Assembly: GCF_016587415.1 (NCBI RefSeq) | Contig: NZ_BNJI01000001.1 | Coordinates: forward strand, 3,635,501 to 3,699,500 | Reading direction: 5' to 3' | Origin: Ktedonobacter sp. SOSP1-85 | Lineage (GTDB): Bacteria > Chloroflexota > Ktedonobacteria > Ktedonobacterales > Ktedonobacteraceae | DNA length: 64,000 nucleotides | In this document: one piece after another, positions 51,528-59,670 of the stretch | How positions within the stretch are numbered: position 1 is the stretch's first letter | Layout of the letters: each line of letters begins with the position of its first letter | The notes under the pieces: model-generated | The model's input: the letters and a program-made list of their open reading frames with translations, nothing else | Databases searched by the model: none | Told to the model about the DNA's origin: nothing | Position numbers and translations under genes: made by a program

Positions 51528-53129
51528 ATGAAATCTGTTCCAGAACCCTCTCACGGCGCCAGTCAAACGCGGAGGACACGCGAACGAGAACTTGAGCGCC
51601 CGGAAGAGGAGAACGAAGACGTTGAAGAGCTGAGCTTGGGCGAGCGGTTTGTGCCGTTCGTCTTTGCCGCGATGGAGGCTTGCTGGATATATGCTATAGT
51701 TCTCGTGGTCGCGGTGTTAGGTATAGGCGGACATATACCGTTGTTGCCGCTCTGGGGGCTGTATGTGCCTCTGGCGGTGGGTGTCTGGTTTGCCCAGGCG
51801 CAGAGCGTTCAGGCTGGCGAGGAGAAATCTGAAGCCTCATTGTTTGAGAATACGCCTGTGCGCGTGGGCAGCATGGTAGTTCTGGCTTTGCTGGTGATCT
51901 GGGGAAGTGGATACGCGGGGACTTTCCCCCTCTACGCTGTGGATTGGGTTCTGGTGGCCCTCAATGATATTTTGTTACTCAAGCCAGGAGGGTTCCATAC
52001 AATTTTTGTGCTGGCCATAAGCGCGTTTCTCATCTGGCGCGGCGTGGTGATCACCAGCCGACGTGTTGAGCCGGGTGATGTGATGAAATCATTGCAGATC
52101 GGCCTGGGCGTGATTGTGCTGGCTCTCTTACTTTCTAGCTCTTCAGGTGGCGCGGCGGGTGTTCCTCTCCTGTTCCTGATGATTGTGCTCTTCCTCTCAT
52201 TTGCGCTCATCGCGCATTCATTGGCGCAGGCCTCGTTCTTACGCCTGAGCCATACACGTGGACTGCAAGGAAGTATTGCGGGTCAGGAGCGCTCAATTTT
52301 TAGCGTGGTGGGCCTGATCTGCCTGGTTATGATGTTTCTTGGCCTGATCCTGGTCGGGTTTGTCAGCACGGCATTTCTGGCTGAGGTCCAGGGTCCCCTG
52401 AGCGCGATCTTTGATGTGATCGCAAACATCTTAGCAACCATCGCTGTTGTTCTGGTCTCACCGCTGTTCTGGTTATTGAACGCGCTGCATCTCCAGACTG
52501 GGGCGCCGACATTGAACCAGCACAAAACTCCCCAGCAGCCTCCAGCGACGCGTCATGCACAACCCTCTCCCAGCATTTCGCCCTATGTCTTTACCCTGGA
52601 TGCATTCCTCATCCTGGCGATTGTCGTCCTGCTAGTGGTACTGGTATGGTTTATCTGGCGCAAGGCCAGTCAGCGCCGGGGAATGGTCACAAGAAGGCGT
52701 AAGGCTTTGCGTGATGAGCGCGAGAGTATCTGGTCCTGGGAGCTCTTTGTGCGCCAGGCGCTCTTATTCTTGCGCCAGCTCTGGCGGCGCTTCTTTCCAC
52801 GCAAGGAGGAGCCTGCGACCGGGGCGATTCAGGCCAGGGAAGAGATCCAGGGCGAACCCGCCGTGCGTACCATTCGCGAGATTTATCGCGCGCTTCTGCA
52901 ATGGGCGGACCAGCGTGGCGTGCGGCGTCAGCAGGAGGAGACCCCAGTTGAGTTTGGGCGGCGGCTCTCGACCCGGCTGGCAGACGGCGAGCAGGAGCTA
53001 CAGGTAGTGACCGATGCCTACCTGCTCACGCGCTACGGTGGTTATGTCCCCGATGAGCAGATGCTTGGCCAGGTGCAGCAAGAGTGGCAGGTCTTCCGCC
53101 AGAAAGCCAACACCGTGTCAGAGGGGTAA
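51528..53129 (+). CDS. membrane protein with C-terminal DUF4129 domain
   Basis: 533 residues from the ATG preceded by GAGGAAGGG; an earlier GTG at 51492 is less likely. A charged N-terminus of about 45 residues is followed by seven to eight membrane helices and a final helix near residue 370 (DAFLILAIVVLLVVLVWFIW). The cytoplasmic tail ends in the DUF4129 domain (VRTIREIYRALLQWADQRG ... YGGYVPDEQ). DUF4129 is usually found with MoxR and DUF58 proteins, sometimes fused to transglutaminase. Here it is 12 kb away from that pair. Confidence 0.85.
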   Translation: MKSVPEPSHGASQTRRTRERELERPEEENEDVEELSLGERFVPFVFAAMEACWIYAIVLVVAVLGIGGHIPLLPLWGLYVPLAVGVWFAQAQSVQAGEEKSEASLFENTPVRVGSMVVLALLVIWGSGYAGTFPLYAVDWVLVALNDILLLKPGGFHTIFVLAISAFLIWRGVVITSRRVEPGDVMKSLQIGLGVIVLALLLSSSSGGAAGVPLLFLMIVLFLSFALIAHSLAQASFLRLSHTRGLQGSIAGQERSIFSVVGLICLVMMFLGLILVGFVSTAFLAEVQGPLSAIFDVIANILATIAVVLVSPLFWLLNALHLQTGAPTLNQHKTPQQPPATRHAQPSPSISPYVFTLDAFLILAIVVLLVVLVWFIWRKASQRRGMVTRRRKALRDERESIWSWELFVRQALLFLRQLWRRFFPRKEEPATGAIQAREEIQGEPAVRTIREIYRALLQWADQRGVRRQQEETPVEFGRRLSTRLADGEQELQVVTDAYLLTRYGGYVPDEQMLGQVQQEWQVFRQKANTVSEG

Positions 53130-53133
53130 AAAT

Positions 53134-53193
53134 AAAAGCAGTGTAGCGTGGCGCGGAACCTGGCCAGGTTCCGCGCCACGCTACACTGCTTTT
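53134..53193. terminator. 30-bp perfect palindrome without a loop
   Basis: 53134-53163 is the exact reverse complement of 53164-53193, with no spacer. It lies between convergent genes ending at 53129 and 53212. Confidence 0.88.
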
Positions 53194-53211
53194 GGTCACT
53201 ATGTTCTTAAG

Positions 53212-54417
53212 TTATGTCAGAGGGCCGGTGGGGAGGGTGATATTGCCATGCTGGACGTGGTAGATGTGGGCCTTTTGCGCGATCTCGGGCGGGAAGCTCT
53301 CAAGGTCGGTCGCGGTAAGCAGCACCTGCTGGTGGCTTAGCACCTCCTGGAGGAGATACTGGCGGCGTACCGCATCCAGCTCACTAAAGACATCATCGAG
53401 CAGCAGCACAGGCTCATCGCCTGTATTGCTGCGCATAAAGGCTAGCTCCGCCAGCTTGGTGGAGAGGGCCGCGGTACGCTGTTGGCCACGTGAGCCATAG
53501 GAGAGCATATTGACGCCATTAACCAGGAACTCGAGGTCATCGCGGTGGGGTCCGAGGAGGCAGACGCCTTGCATCGTCTCCTTGCGGCGTATGGCTTGTA
53601 GCTGTTGCTGGTAGTGTTTTTGGGCCTCAGGCAGAGATAACGACTCATCAACGCTGAAAGAGGGGCGATAGATAATCTCCAGCCGTTCGCGTCCTCCGCT
53701 GATGGCTTGTTGCAAGGGATTGGCCAGCTGGTTAATGCTGGCGAGCATGTGGTGGCGTTCATGCATAATCTGGTTGGCGAGCTGAGTAAGCTGGTCATCC
53801 AGGTAGTCAATGAGGCGTGGATCCTCTTGATGATCGCGAATGCGTTTGAGCAGGGCCGAGCGCTGGGTGACCACCTTGCGGTAGCGGACAAGCGCCTGGC
53901 AGTAGTGGGGGCTGACCTGGCAGAGGGCGCGATCAAAGAAGCGGCGGCGCTCCTCAGGCGAGCCATCAACCAGGTGTAGATCAACGGGTGCGAAGAGCAC
54001 CACCTTCATCTGCCCAATAATATCTATCGTGCGCCGGGGAACGCCATTGAGCTTATAGCGTTTGCGCGGCGTATTGGCGGGGAGATCAAGCCCGCGTGAG
54101 GTTTGCTGAGATGTGTCATCCTGGGAAAAGGTTGGAGGAGTAGGATCAAAGACGCTGATCTCAATCTGAGCGTCATCCTCATGACGAGAGACGCGTCCTT
54201 GCAGATGTGCGACATGATCAGGAGCCTGCCAATTGACTACCTCACGATCACTGGAGGCGTGAAAGGATGTCGCGGTAGCGAGCATACTAACCGCTTCGAG
54301 TAGATTCGTCTTCCCCTGGGCGTTCTCTCCACAGAAGAAGAAAAGCCCTGGCCCTAGAGTTAAGTCTAGATGCTTATAGTTGCGAAAGTATTCAAGCGTG
54401 AGGTGAGTGAGATACAT
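53212..54417 (-). CDS. recF: DNA replication and repair protein RecF
   Basis: 401 residues from MYLTHLTLEYF. SMC-like ATPase that helps load RecA at gaps together with RecO and RecR. Walker A is GENAQGKTNLLEA (residues 35-47), the signature is YGSRGQQRTAALS near 310, and Walker B is PVLLLDDVFSELD. It lies 130 bases downstream of dnaN on the same strand, the classical dnaN-recF order; dnaA and gyrB are not beside it here. ATG with AGG upstream; another in-frame ATG four codons earlier is possible. Confidence 0.96.
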   Translation of the reverse strand: MYLTHLTLEYFRNYKHLDLTLGPGLFFFCGENAQGKTNLLEAVSMLATATSFHASSDREVVNWQAPDHVAHLQGRVSRHEDDAQIEISVFDPTPPTFSQDDTSQQTSRGLDLPANTPRKRYKLNGVPRRTIDIIGQMKVVLFAPVDLHLVDGSPEERRRFFDRALCQVSPHYCQALVRYRKVVTQRSALLKRIRDHQEDPRLIDYLDDQLTQLANQIMHERHHMLASINQLANPLQQAISGGRERLEIIYRPSFSVDESLSLPEAQKHYQQQLQAIRRKETMQGVCLLGPHRDDLEFLVNGVNMLSYGSRGQQRTAALSTKLAELAFMRSNTGDEPVLLLDDVFSELDAVRRQYLLQEVLSHQQVLLTATDLESFPPEIAQKAHIYHVQHGNITLPTGPLT

Positions 54418-54547
54418 GCACCTGTCCATGAAGTTATGCTTAGCCGATGAACAGCAAGTTTGCCTGCATAGCTGAGGGGCATGGAAGATCATCCAGGCCC
54501 CTCACACATTCGTATCGCGCTCATTGGGAGAGCTGCTACGAGCAGGT

Positions 54548-55687
54548 TTAGTGATTGGTGCTCATTGGCATGATGATATAGGTGTAGTCGGCGGGACCAA
54601 CCGGTTTGACGACGCCCGGGCGAGCCGCTGACGTAATTTCGAGCGCGACCTCGGGGGTACCAACGACGCCCAGGACATCCGAGAGATATTTAACGTTGAA
54701 AATGATCTCTTGTTCGGGGCCATCGACGGCGGCGTTGATGGTGCTGACGTTGCTACCAATATCTTCGGCGGTCGCTTCAATAGTGAGCGTGCCCGTCTCA
54801 TTACCGTCCTCTGAGCCGCTATTCACTTTAATGCGTGCGATATTCGAGCTATCGCGTGCAAAGGGAGTGACAGTCTTGACGGCGGCGGAGAATTCCTTGG
54901 TCTCGACGACGGCGCGGGTCGTATGTTCTTTCGGAATGATGCCCCGGAAGTTGGGGAAGGTACCCTCGATCAAGCGCGAGACCAGGTCGACGTTATCGGT
55001 GTGGAAGAGCACCTGGCTGCGGTTGGGGGTTACGATCATCTGCACGCTTCCCTCATTGGGCAGGATGCGTGCCAGCTCGGTCAGAGTGCGCGCGGGAATC
55101 AGAATGGTATCCGCGAGCAGGTCGCCACCGGGCATGGGGGCGGACATAACCGCGAGGCGGAAGGCATCGGCGGCGGCGAAGGTCAGCTTCTCATTGGTCG
55201 TCTCCACATGGACGCCAGTGAGCACGGGACGGGCATCGTCGTCGGCGGCGGCAAAGGCCACGTACTCGATCATTTCTTTGAGCTGGCGAGCATCAAGCGC
55301 GATAGGGGTCTCGCTTCCCTCGGCGCTTGGGATGAGCGGAAACTCAGAGGGGTCCATACCCTTGATGGTCGCGTTACTGCCCTGACCCTTGATACTCATC
55401 GTATGGGACTCATCCGCGACTGAGAGCTCGACCTGGCTTGGGCGCAGGCTGCTGACGAGATCGGAGATGGTCTTGGCGGGAACGGTCGTGGAACCTTCTT
55501 CCTGCACCTCGGCATCGATCCAGCAATTGATACCGATCTCCAGGTTGGTGGCCGAGAGCTTCAGGCGACCATGATCGGTAGTAAGTAAAATATTAGCAAG
55601 GATGGGGAGTGTGCTACGGCTTGAGACAGCGTGGCTGACCGTAGAGAGGCCACGACTCAAGTCTTGCTGCTTACATGTAATCTTCAC
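54548..55687 (-). CDS. dnaN: DNA polymerase III beta subunit (sliding clamp)
   Basis: 379 residues, starting at a GTG (VKITCKQQD) with GGAGG 10 bases upstream. A three-domain clamp that encircles DNA and holds polymerase. The order of repeats is visible: STLPILANILLTTDHG (domain 1), RPVLTGVHVE (domain 2), and the C-terminal tail DYTYIIMPMSTNH (most relatives end YVIMPMRL). It sits upstream of recF. dnaA is not in the window, so this is probably a rearranged replication cluster. Confidence 0.97.
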   Translation of the reverse strand: MKITCKQQDLSRGLSTVSHAVSSRSTLPILANILLTTDHGRLKLSATNLEIGINCWIDAEVQEEGSTTVPAKTISDLVSSLRPSQVELSVADESHTMSIKGQGSNATIKGMDPSEFPLIPSAEGSETPIALDARQLKEMIEYVAFAAADDDARPVLTGVHVETTNEKLTFAAADAFRLAVMSAPMPGGDLLADTILIPARTLTELARILPNEGSVQMIVTPNRSQVLFHTDNVDLVSRLIEGTFPNFRGIIPKEHTTRAVVETKEFSAAVKTVTPFARDSSNIARIKVNSGSEDGNETGTLTIEATAEDIGSNVSTINAAVDGPEQEIIFNVKYLSDVLGVVGTPEVALEITSAARPGVVKPVGPADYTYIIMPMSTNH

Positions 55688-55866
55688 AGACAAATTTCCT
55701 CCAGACACAACCAGAACGCATAGAATTTCCAGCTTAGTATAGCCTATTCCACCGGTGAGGACAAGGCGTCATAGCTTGTAGCTCCCCTCCTCCAGGCTGC
55801 TGTAATGTGCGTATATGCTCTTTCCCCTATTCTTATTCAAGGGGGAAGAAACGGTTATCAGGCTAC

Positions 55867-56706
55867 TTAGAAGGAGAGGTGGTCCTCTTTCTGGCGGAGG
55901 AGGAGAAGCACGAACTGGTAGAGCGCGAAAAGTTCCAGGCCAAAGGGGAGGTAGCCGATATAACCGAGCAGGGGCATTTCGAAAATCTTCCAGAACTCGA
56001 TATAGGGAACGGTGTAGTACCACTTGGGGAACGAGAAGTAGTTCCACATCTCCCAGAAGAAGCCACAGATCAGCGTGCCCAGGGGCAGGACGATGAAATG
56101 CCAGTCACCCACCGTCAGGTGAGCCAGCGTTGACTTGCGCCCAAACCAGTTATTAACCGGATCGAGCAGTAATGCCAGGCAGAGCCAGATGAGACCGAAA
56201 TAGTATTGCGGCCAGAGGATGGGCAGCACGAGGCAGAGCAGTCCCAGGGCTACAACGCCTAGCAGCAGTGGCAGCGGCAAGCGCGGACCCGTTTGCTCAG
56301 CGAGCAGGCGTGGATGAAACGGCTTGAAGCTGCTTAGAAGCTCAGTAGTTTCCATTACAGCAGGGAGGACAGTGCTAAAATTTAAGCTAGCGATCAAGAA
56401 ATATGCTAGCGGGGTATAGGGCTGATCCAGGCGATAATGCCAGTTTTGCACGAAATTGTTAAACCACTCGAAAATCCACCAGAAGAGGCTGGAGACCAGG
56501 AAGAGGAGGGGAAAGCGTCCCCCCATCCTATGGAGCAGCGAGCTTCCTTTGCGCGCACGGTTCAGCGCGTCAAGCGTCAAAATATAGCCCAGCCAGAGCG
56601 GAAAGAAGCTATAGCGATAGAATGGCTCCACGCGAAGCCAGGAGCAAGCCCAGGCCATGAAACAGAGAGCCAGGGCGATCTTACCATAAAATGGGAAGCG
56701 TCTCAT
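55867..56706 (-). CDS. multi-pass membrane protein of unknown function
   Basis: 279 residues, seven to eight membrane helices with little outside them. A strongly patterned C-terminal half reads GFFWEMWNYFSFPKWYYTV and FEMPLLGYIGYLPFGLE, with conserved-looking acidic residues in helices, and an earlier FWWIFEWFNNF. That density of Trp, Glu and Asn in helices suggests a catalytic or pigment-binding membrane protein, but I cannot name it. The gene follows the B12-type regulator by 18 bases on the same strand, so they share an operon and this may be its target. Confidence 0.65.
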   Translation of the reverse strand: MRRFPFYGKIALALCFMAWACSWLRVEPFYRYSFFPLWLGYILTLDALNRARKGSSLLHRMGGRFPLLFLVSSLFWWIFEWFNNFVQNWHYRLDQPYTPLAYFLIASLNFSTVLPAVMETTELLSSFKPFHPRLLAEQTGPRLPLPLLLGVVALGLLCLVLPILWPQYYFGLIWLCLALLLDPVNNWFGRKSTLAHLTVGDWHFIVLPLGTLICGFFWEMWNYFSFPKWYYTVPYIEFWKIFEMPLLGYIGYLPFGLELFALYQFVLLLLRQKEDHLSF

Positions 56707-56724
56707 ATGCAGGCCTTTTTCTAT

Positions 56725-57858
56725 CTATGCGATCCCCTGTTGCGTATAGAGTGTCTGAATTTGTTTTACGACTTCTTTCATATTACCATGAATATAGACA
56801 CCTGGAATATCCTGAGCAATATTGGGATATTCCAGGAAGGCCTGTCCGCCGAAGATAAAGCGTGGTCGAGGCGAGGGCAGCTTCTGAATCTGTTGTGCCA
56901 GGGAGAGCAGATCTGGGAGGTGCGAGGGGATGGTCAGGGAGACGCAGACCAGCGCCGGGCATAACTGTTGTATGGAACCGATTAACCCCTCACTCTCGAT
57001 GCTCTGGCCCAGGTATGCCACGCGCACATTTTGCAGGCGCAAGACCAGTGCCAGCATCAGCGCGGCAAGCTCATGGGCTTCTCCCGGAGCGCAGCTAATC
57101 ATGACGAGGGGCACGTGCATTGGACGAGGCGCCATATGGAACAAATTGGTAAGCAGGCCGCGGAAGAAATTGCTGGCGAAGTGTTCAACGGTGACCGTAA
57201 TCTTATGATTCTCCCAGAGTTCACCAATTTTCCAAAGTGTAGGTGTAATTAAATCGGCGCACACCTGTTCGACAGGATAGGTAATTAAGAGAGGCGTGAG
57301 TACCATATGAGCTTCTGTGTCGTCCAGGTTACGGAAAGCGGTCAGCAGGCGCTCCTGGGCAAGGAGCAGAATTTCTTCTGGTAGCTGAGGTAGGGCCTCA
57401 CGAGGAAAATGAAGTGGCTCTGGGGCGCTTACTTCCTGTTCAGGAAATTCATCCTGTTGCGCACGTAGTTGCTGCTCCAGTCCACGAGGGAGGGTAAATG
57501 CCTGGAGACCGGCGACTGTGAAGACATGAGGGCTGTGGAGGGGGGACGCAGCATCGACCTGTTTGGGCGGATGTTGCTTGCGCACCTTGTCCAGGCGTTC
57601 AAAAAAGTTAATAGCCTCGCTAATACTCATGCCATTGTCGATGCGCTCTTTTAGCCAGCGCAACAACACCACATCGCGTTCTGAATAGAGGCGATAGTCG
57701 TTTTCGGCACGTTTGGGAGTCAGGAAGTGATAGCGTCGCTCCCAGATGCGCAACGTATTAGCACGGATGCCAGTGATCTGTTCAACCACTTTGGTGTGAT
57801 AGACTGGCTCGCCTGAATATTTTTCCAGGTCCGGACAAGCGTTAAAGCCCTCATACAT
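56725..57858 (-). CDS. CarH/LitR-type MerR regulator with B12-binding domain
   Basis: 377 residues from MYEGFNACPD (a GTG two codons earlier is closer to GGAGGAG). MerR HTH at about 18-75 (ANTLRIWERRYHFLTPKR). A low-complexity linker leads to a single four-helix cap with the light-sensor signature W-x9-EH (Trp215, Glu225, His226). The B12 Rossmann domain reads SCAPGEAHELAALM, keeping the ligand His (262) but with Glu and Ala at the usual DXHXXG positions. It probably binds adenosylcobalamin and responds to light. It is in one operon with the membrane protein at 55867. Confidence 0.9.
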   Translation of the reverse strand: MYEGFNACPDLEKYSGEPVYHTKVVEQITGIRANTLRIWERRYHFLTPKRAENDYRLYSERDVVLLRWLKERIDNGMSISEAINFFERLDKVRKQHPPKQVDAASPLHSPHVFTVAGLQAFTLPRGLEQQLRAQQDEFPEQEVSAPEPLHFPREALPQLPEEILLLAQERLLTAFRNLDDTEAHMVLTPLLITYPVEQVCADLITPTLWKIGELWENHKITVTVEHFASNFFRGLLTNLFHMAPRPMHVPLVMISCAPGEAHELAALMLALVLRLQNVRVAYLGQSIESEGLIGSIQQLCPALVCVSLTIPSHLPDLLSLAQQIQKLPSPRPRFIFGGQAFLEYPNIAQDIPGVYIHGNMKEVVKQIQTLYTQQGIA

Positions 57859-57886
57859 AGTCACTTCGTGTCTCCTCCACATACTT

Positions 57887-57948
57887 CTTCTCCGAAAACC
57901 TGAGCGCGAAGCGCTAGTCACGCCAGTGACGTTGGGTTTCGGAATAAG
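57887..57948 (-). repeat. three-way-junction element, copy 3
   Basis: Nearly identical to copy 2: outer stem plus hairpins AGCGC/GCGCT and GTCAC/GTGAC (loop TGGC on the transcribed strand). It lies about 30 bases upstream of the regulator's start. Its end, CGGAGAAGT, is also near a possible alternative start codon. Confidence 0.75.
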
Positions 57949-58173
57949 ATCATAATCAAAGATAGATGTATAGCCAAGAACGGATAATTTTCTCCCCACA
58001 TCCCTCCTCTATATCAGGGACATACTGAGAGACCTATTTCAGGTAGTGTTTAGATTTTTTTCTGGTATGTGAAGCTATTTGGCATAGAAGCTATTTTTCA
58101 TAGTATAACACGGTCTTTTCCTGGCAAAAAGGGCTATATTTTGTTTTGAAAACCTCACCTCAGGTGCCTGTTT

Positions 58174-58272
58174 CGACTCGCAAGCTCGCCTCGGGTAAGG
58201 GGGATCAGGCGGTGGGCTGGCGGAGCCAGCCCACCGCCTGATCCCCCTTACCCCTGAGCGCCGCAAGCACGA
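58174..58272. repeat. palindromic element E6
   Basis: A 29-bp perfect stem (58193-58221 with 58225-58253, GGA loop), with left flank CGACTCGCAAGCTCGCC and right flank CTGAGCGCCGCAAGCACG. These are the reverse of the flanks of E5, so E6 is inverted relative to it. It lies between divergent transcription units. Confidence 0.85.
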
Positions 58273-58299
58273 AAAAAGAATTTTTTGAGAGCATAGTGC

Positions 58300-58329
58300 T
58301 TGACACGTGGGTAGCGGCACTGCTATCAT
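58300..58329 (+). promoter_or_regulatory. sigma70-type promoter for rplU-rpmA
   Basis: TTGACA (58300-58305) and TATCAT (58324-58329) with an 18-base spacer. Transcription would start near 58336, leaving a leader of about 425 bases before the rplU start. The long leader contains three-way-junction copy 4. Confidence 0.6.
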
Positions 58330-58472
58330 ATGCTTGCATAGCTGCGCCCACACTATGGGACCGTATACTCAAATCGTCTACGGGTCAGGTTACAAGACCG
58401 TGGATTTTTTCGTGTGTTTGCCTGTAGCTGTTGAGACCAGGAATGGTCATTGCCCGCGCATGTCGGTACCTT

Positions 58473-58533
58473 CTTATACGGAAACCAACGCCGCTCTTGC
58501 GGCTAGTGCTCGCACGCTCAGGTTTTCCGATAG
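58473..58533 (+). repeat. three-way-junction element, copy 4 (diverged)
   Basis: In the rplU leader. It has the same order as copies 2 and 3, with base changes that keep pairing: hairpin GCCGC/GCGGC in place of GTCAC/GTGAC, GTGC/GCAC in place of the GCGC/GCGC core, and CGGAAA/TTTTCCG in place of CCGAAA/TTTCGG. These compensatory differences show that the folded shape, not just the sequence, is kept. Confidence 0.7.
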
Positions 58534-58760
58534 GTAGTATGTCGTCGAGTAAGCCTGCGTATCTGGCATTGTTTCCTCGCCGTGTGCCGCTGGGGTGCAG
58601 CAAGATAGACGGATGAGTTGTTAGAAGCGGAACTGTGAGGATGGCCTCCATCCACGCCTCCCACGTATCCCTCTCATCACGCGCGGGTTTTGTAGTCGCG
58701 TCATTCTTAGCTAAGGCTGTTTGGGCGCGACGAAAGTTTTGCAAGGAGAAAATTGAAGAG

Positions 58761-59273
58761 ATGTTTGCCGTAATCAAAAGTGGTGGACGACAGTACAAAG
58801 TCACTGTCGGCGATAAGCTCGAAGTGAACCGCCTCCCCCATGAGGATGGGAAGCAGATTGAGATCGGCGAGGTATTGCTGGTCTCCGATGCCGACACTGC
58901 TCTCGTGGGTGCGCCTTTTGTTGAGGGCGCGAAGGTCCTGGCCACAGTCGTTGGTCAGAAGCGCGGTGAGAAGCTAATCGTCTTCAAGTACAAGTCCAAG
59001 AAACGCTATCGCCATCGCCGTGGTCATCGCCAGGAATTGACTGTTCTGAGCATTGATGACATTATCTCGAAGGGCAAGAGCCTGGTCTCTGGCGAAGAGC
59101 CAAAGGCAGAAACAAAGGCCGCACCTGCTAAGGCTAAGGCGAAAAAAGAGACCGCTCCCGCTGAAGAGGTCAAGAGTGAGACTCAGACCGCTGTTGCGGA
59201 GCAGCCCGTTGAGGAGAAAAAGCCTCGTCGCCGTTCAAGCAAGAAGGCTCAAGAAAGCAGCACAGAGGAGTAA
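58761..59273 (+). CDS. rplU: 50S ribosomal protein L21 with long Ala/Lys tail
   Basis: 170 residues from MFAVIKSGGRQYKV; AAGGAG lies upstream. The first 103 residues are canonical L21, including the basic KYKSKKRYRHRRGHRQ stretch that contacts 23S rRNA. A further 67 residues rich in Ala, Lys and Glu (AKAKAKKETAPAEEVK) form a disordered tail not found in most bacteria. rpmA follows 7 bases later, the standard pairing. A 425-base leader suggests regulation at the RNA level. Confidence 0.95.
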   Translation: MFAVIKSGGRQYKVTVGDKLEVNRLPHEDGKQIEIGEVLLVSDADTALVGAPFVEGAKVLATVVGQKRGEKLIVFKYKSKKRYRHRRGHRQELTVLSIDDIISKGKSLVSGEEPKAETKAAPAKAKAKKETAPAEEVKSETQTAVAEQPVEEKKPRRRSSKKAQESSTEE

Positions 59274-59280
59274 AATCTCA

Positions 59281-59600
59281 TGGCACATAAGAAAGGTATG
59301 GGTAGCTCGCGCAACGGTCGCGATAGCAAACCTAAGATGCTTGGTGTCAAGCGCTTTGATGGTCAGCTGGTGAGCGCTGGTAGCATTATCGTGCGCCAGC
59401 GTGGTACCAAGATCCGCCCCGGCGACAATGTCGGTCTGGGTCGTGATCATACCATCTTCGCTCTGATCGATGGTTATGTCAAATTTGGCCACTACTCACG
59501 CGATCGTCGCAATGTCAGCATTGTGACCGAGTTCCCCGATCGTCCCTCCATTGCGGAACTGCTTGGAGAGGTTGAGGAGCCAGTCGCTGCTGAAGCCTAA
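59281..59600 (+). CDS. rpmA: 50S ribosomal protein L27
   Basis: 106 residues. It lies near the peptidyl-transferase centre. MAHKKGMGSSRNGRDSKPKMLGVKRFDGQ is the classical start, and IIVRQRGTKIRPG and VGLGRDHTIFALIDGYVKF follow. There is no N-terminal extension of the type cleaved by Prp in Firmicutes. A 20-residue acidic tail follows the canonical end. Second gene of the rplU-rpmA operon. Confidence 0.97.
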
Positions 59601-59616
59601 GCCAAATTAAACACAC

Positions 59617-59658
59617 AAAAAGAGAGAGGCGGATCATATGATTCGCCTCTCTCTTTTT
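59617..59658. terminator. bidirectional intrinsic terminator after rpmA
   Basis: AAAAAGAGAGAGGCG...: 59617-59637 pairs with 59638-59658 with one G-T mismatch, and T-runs sit at both ends. It lies between rpmA and the convergent surface-protein gene. Confidence 0.9.
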
Positions 59659-59670
59659 TTAGTCTAGCGT

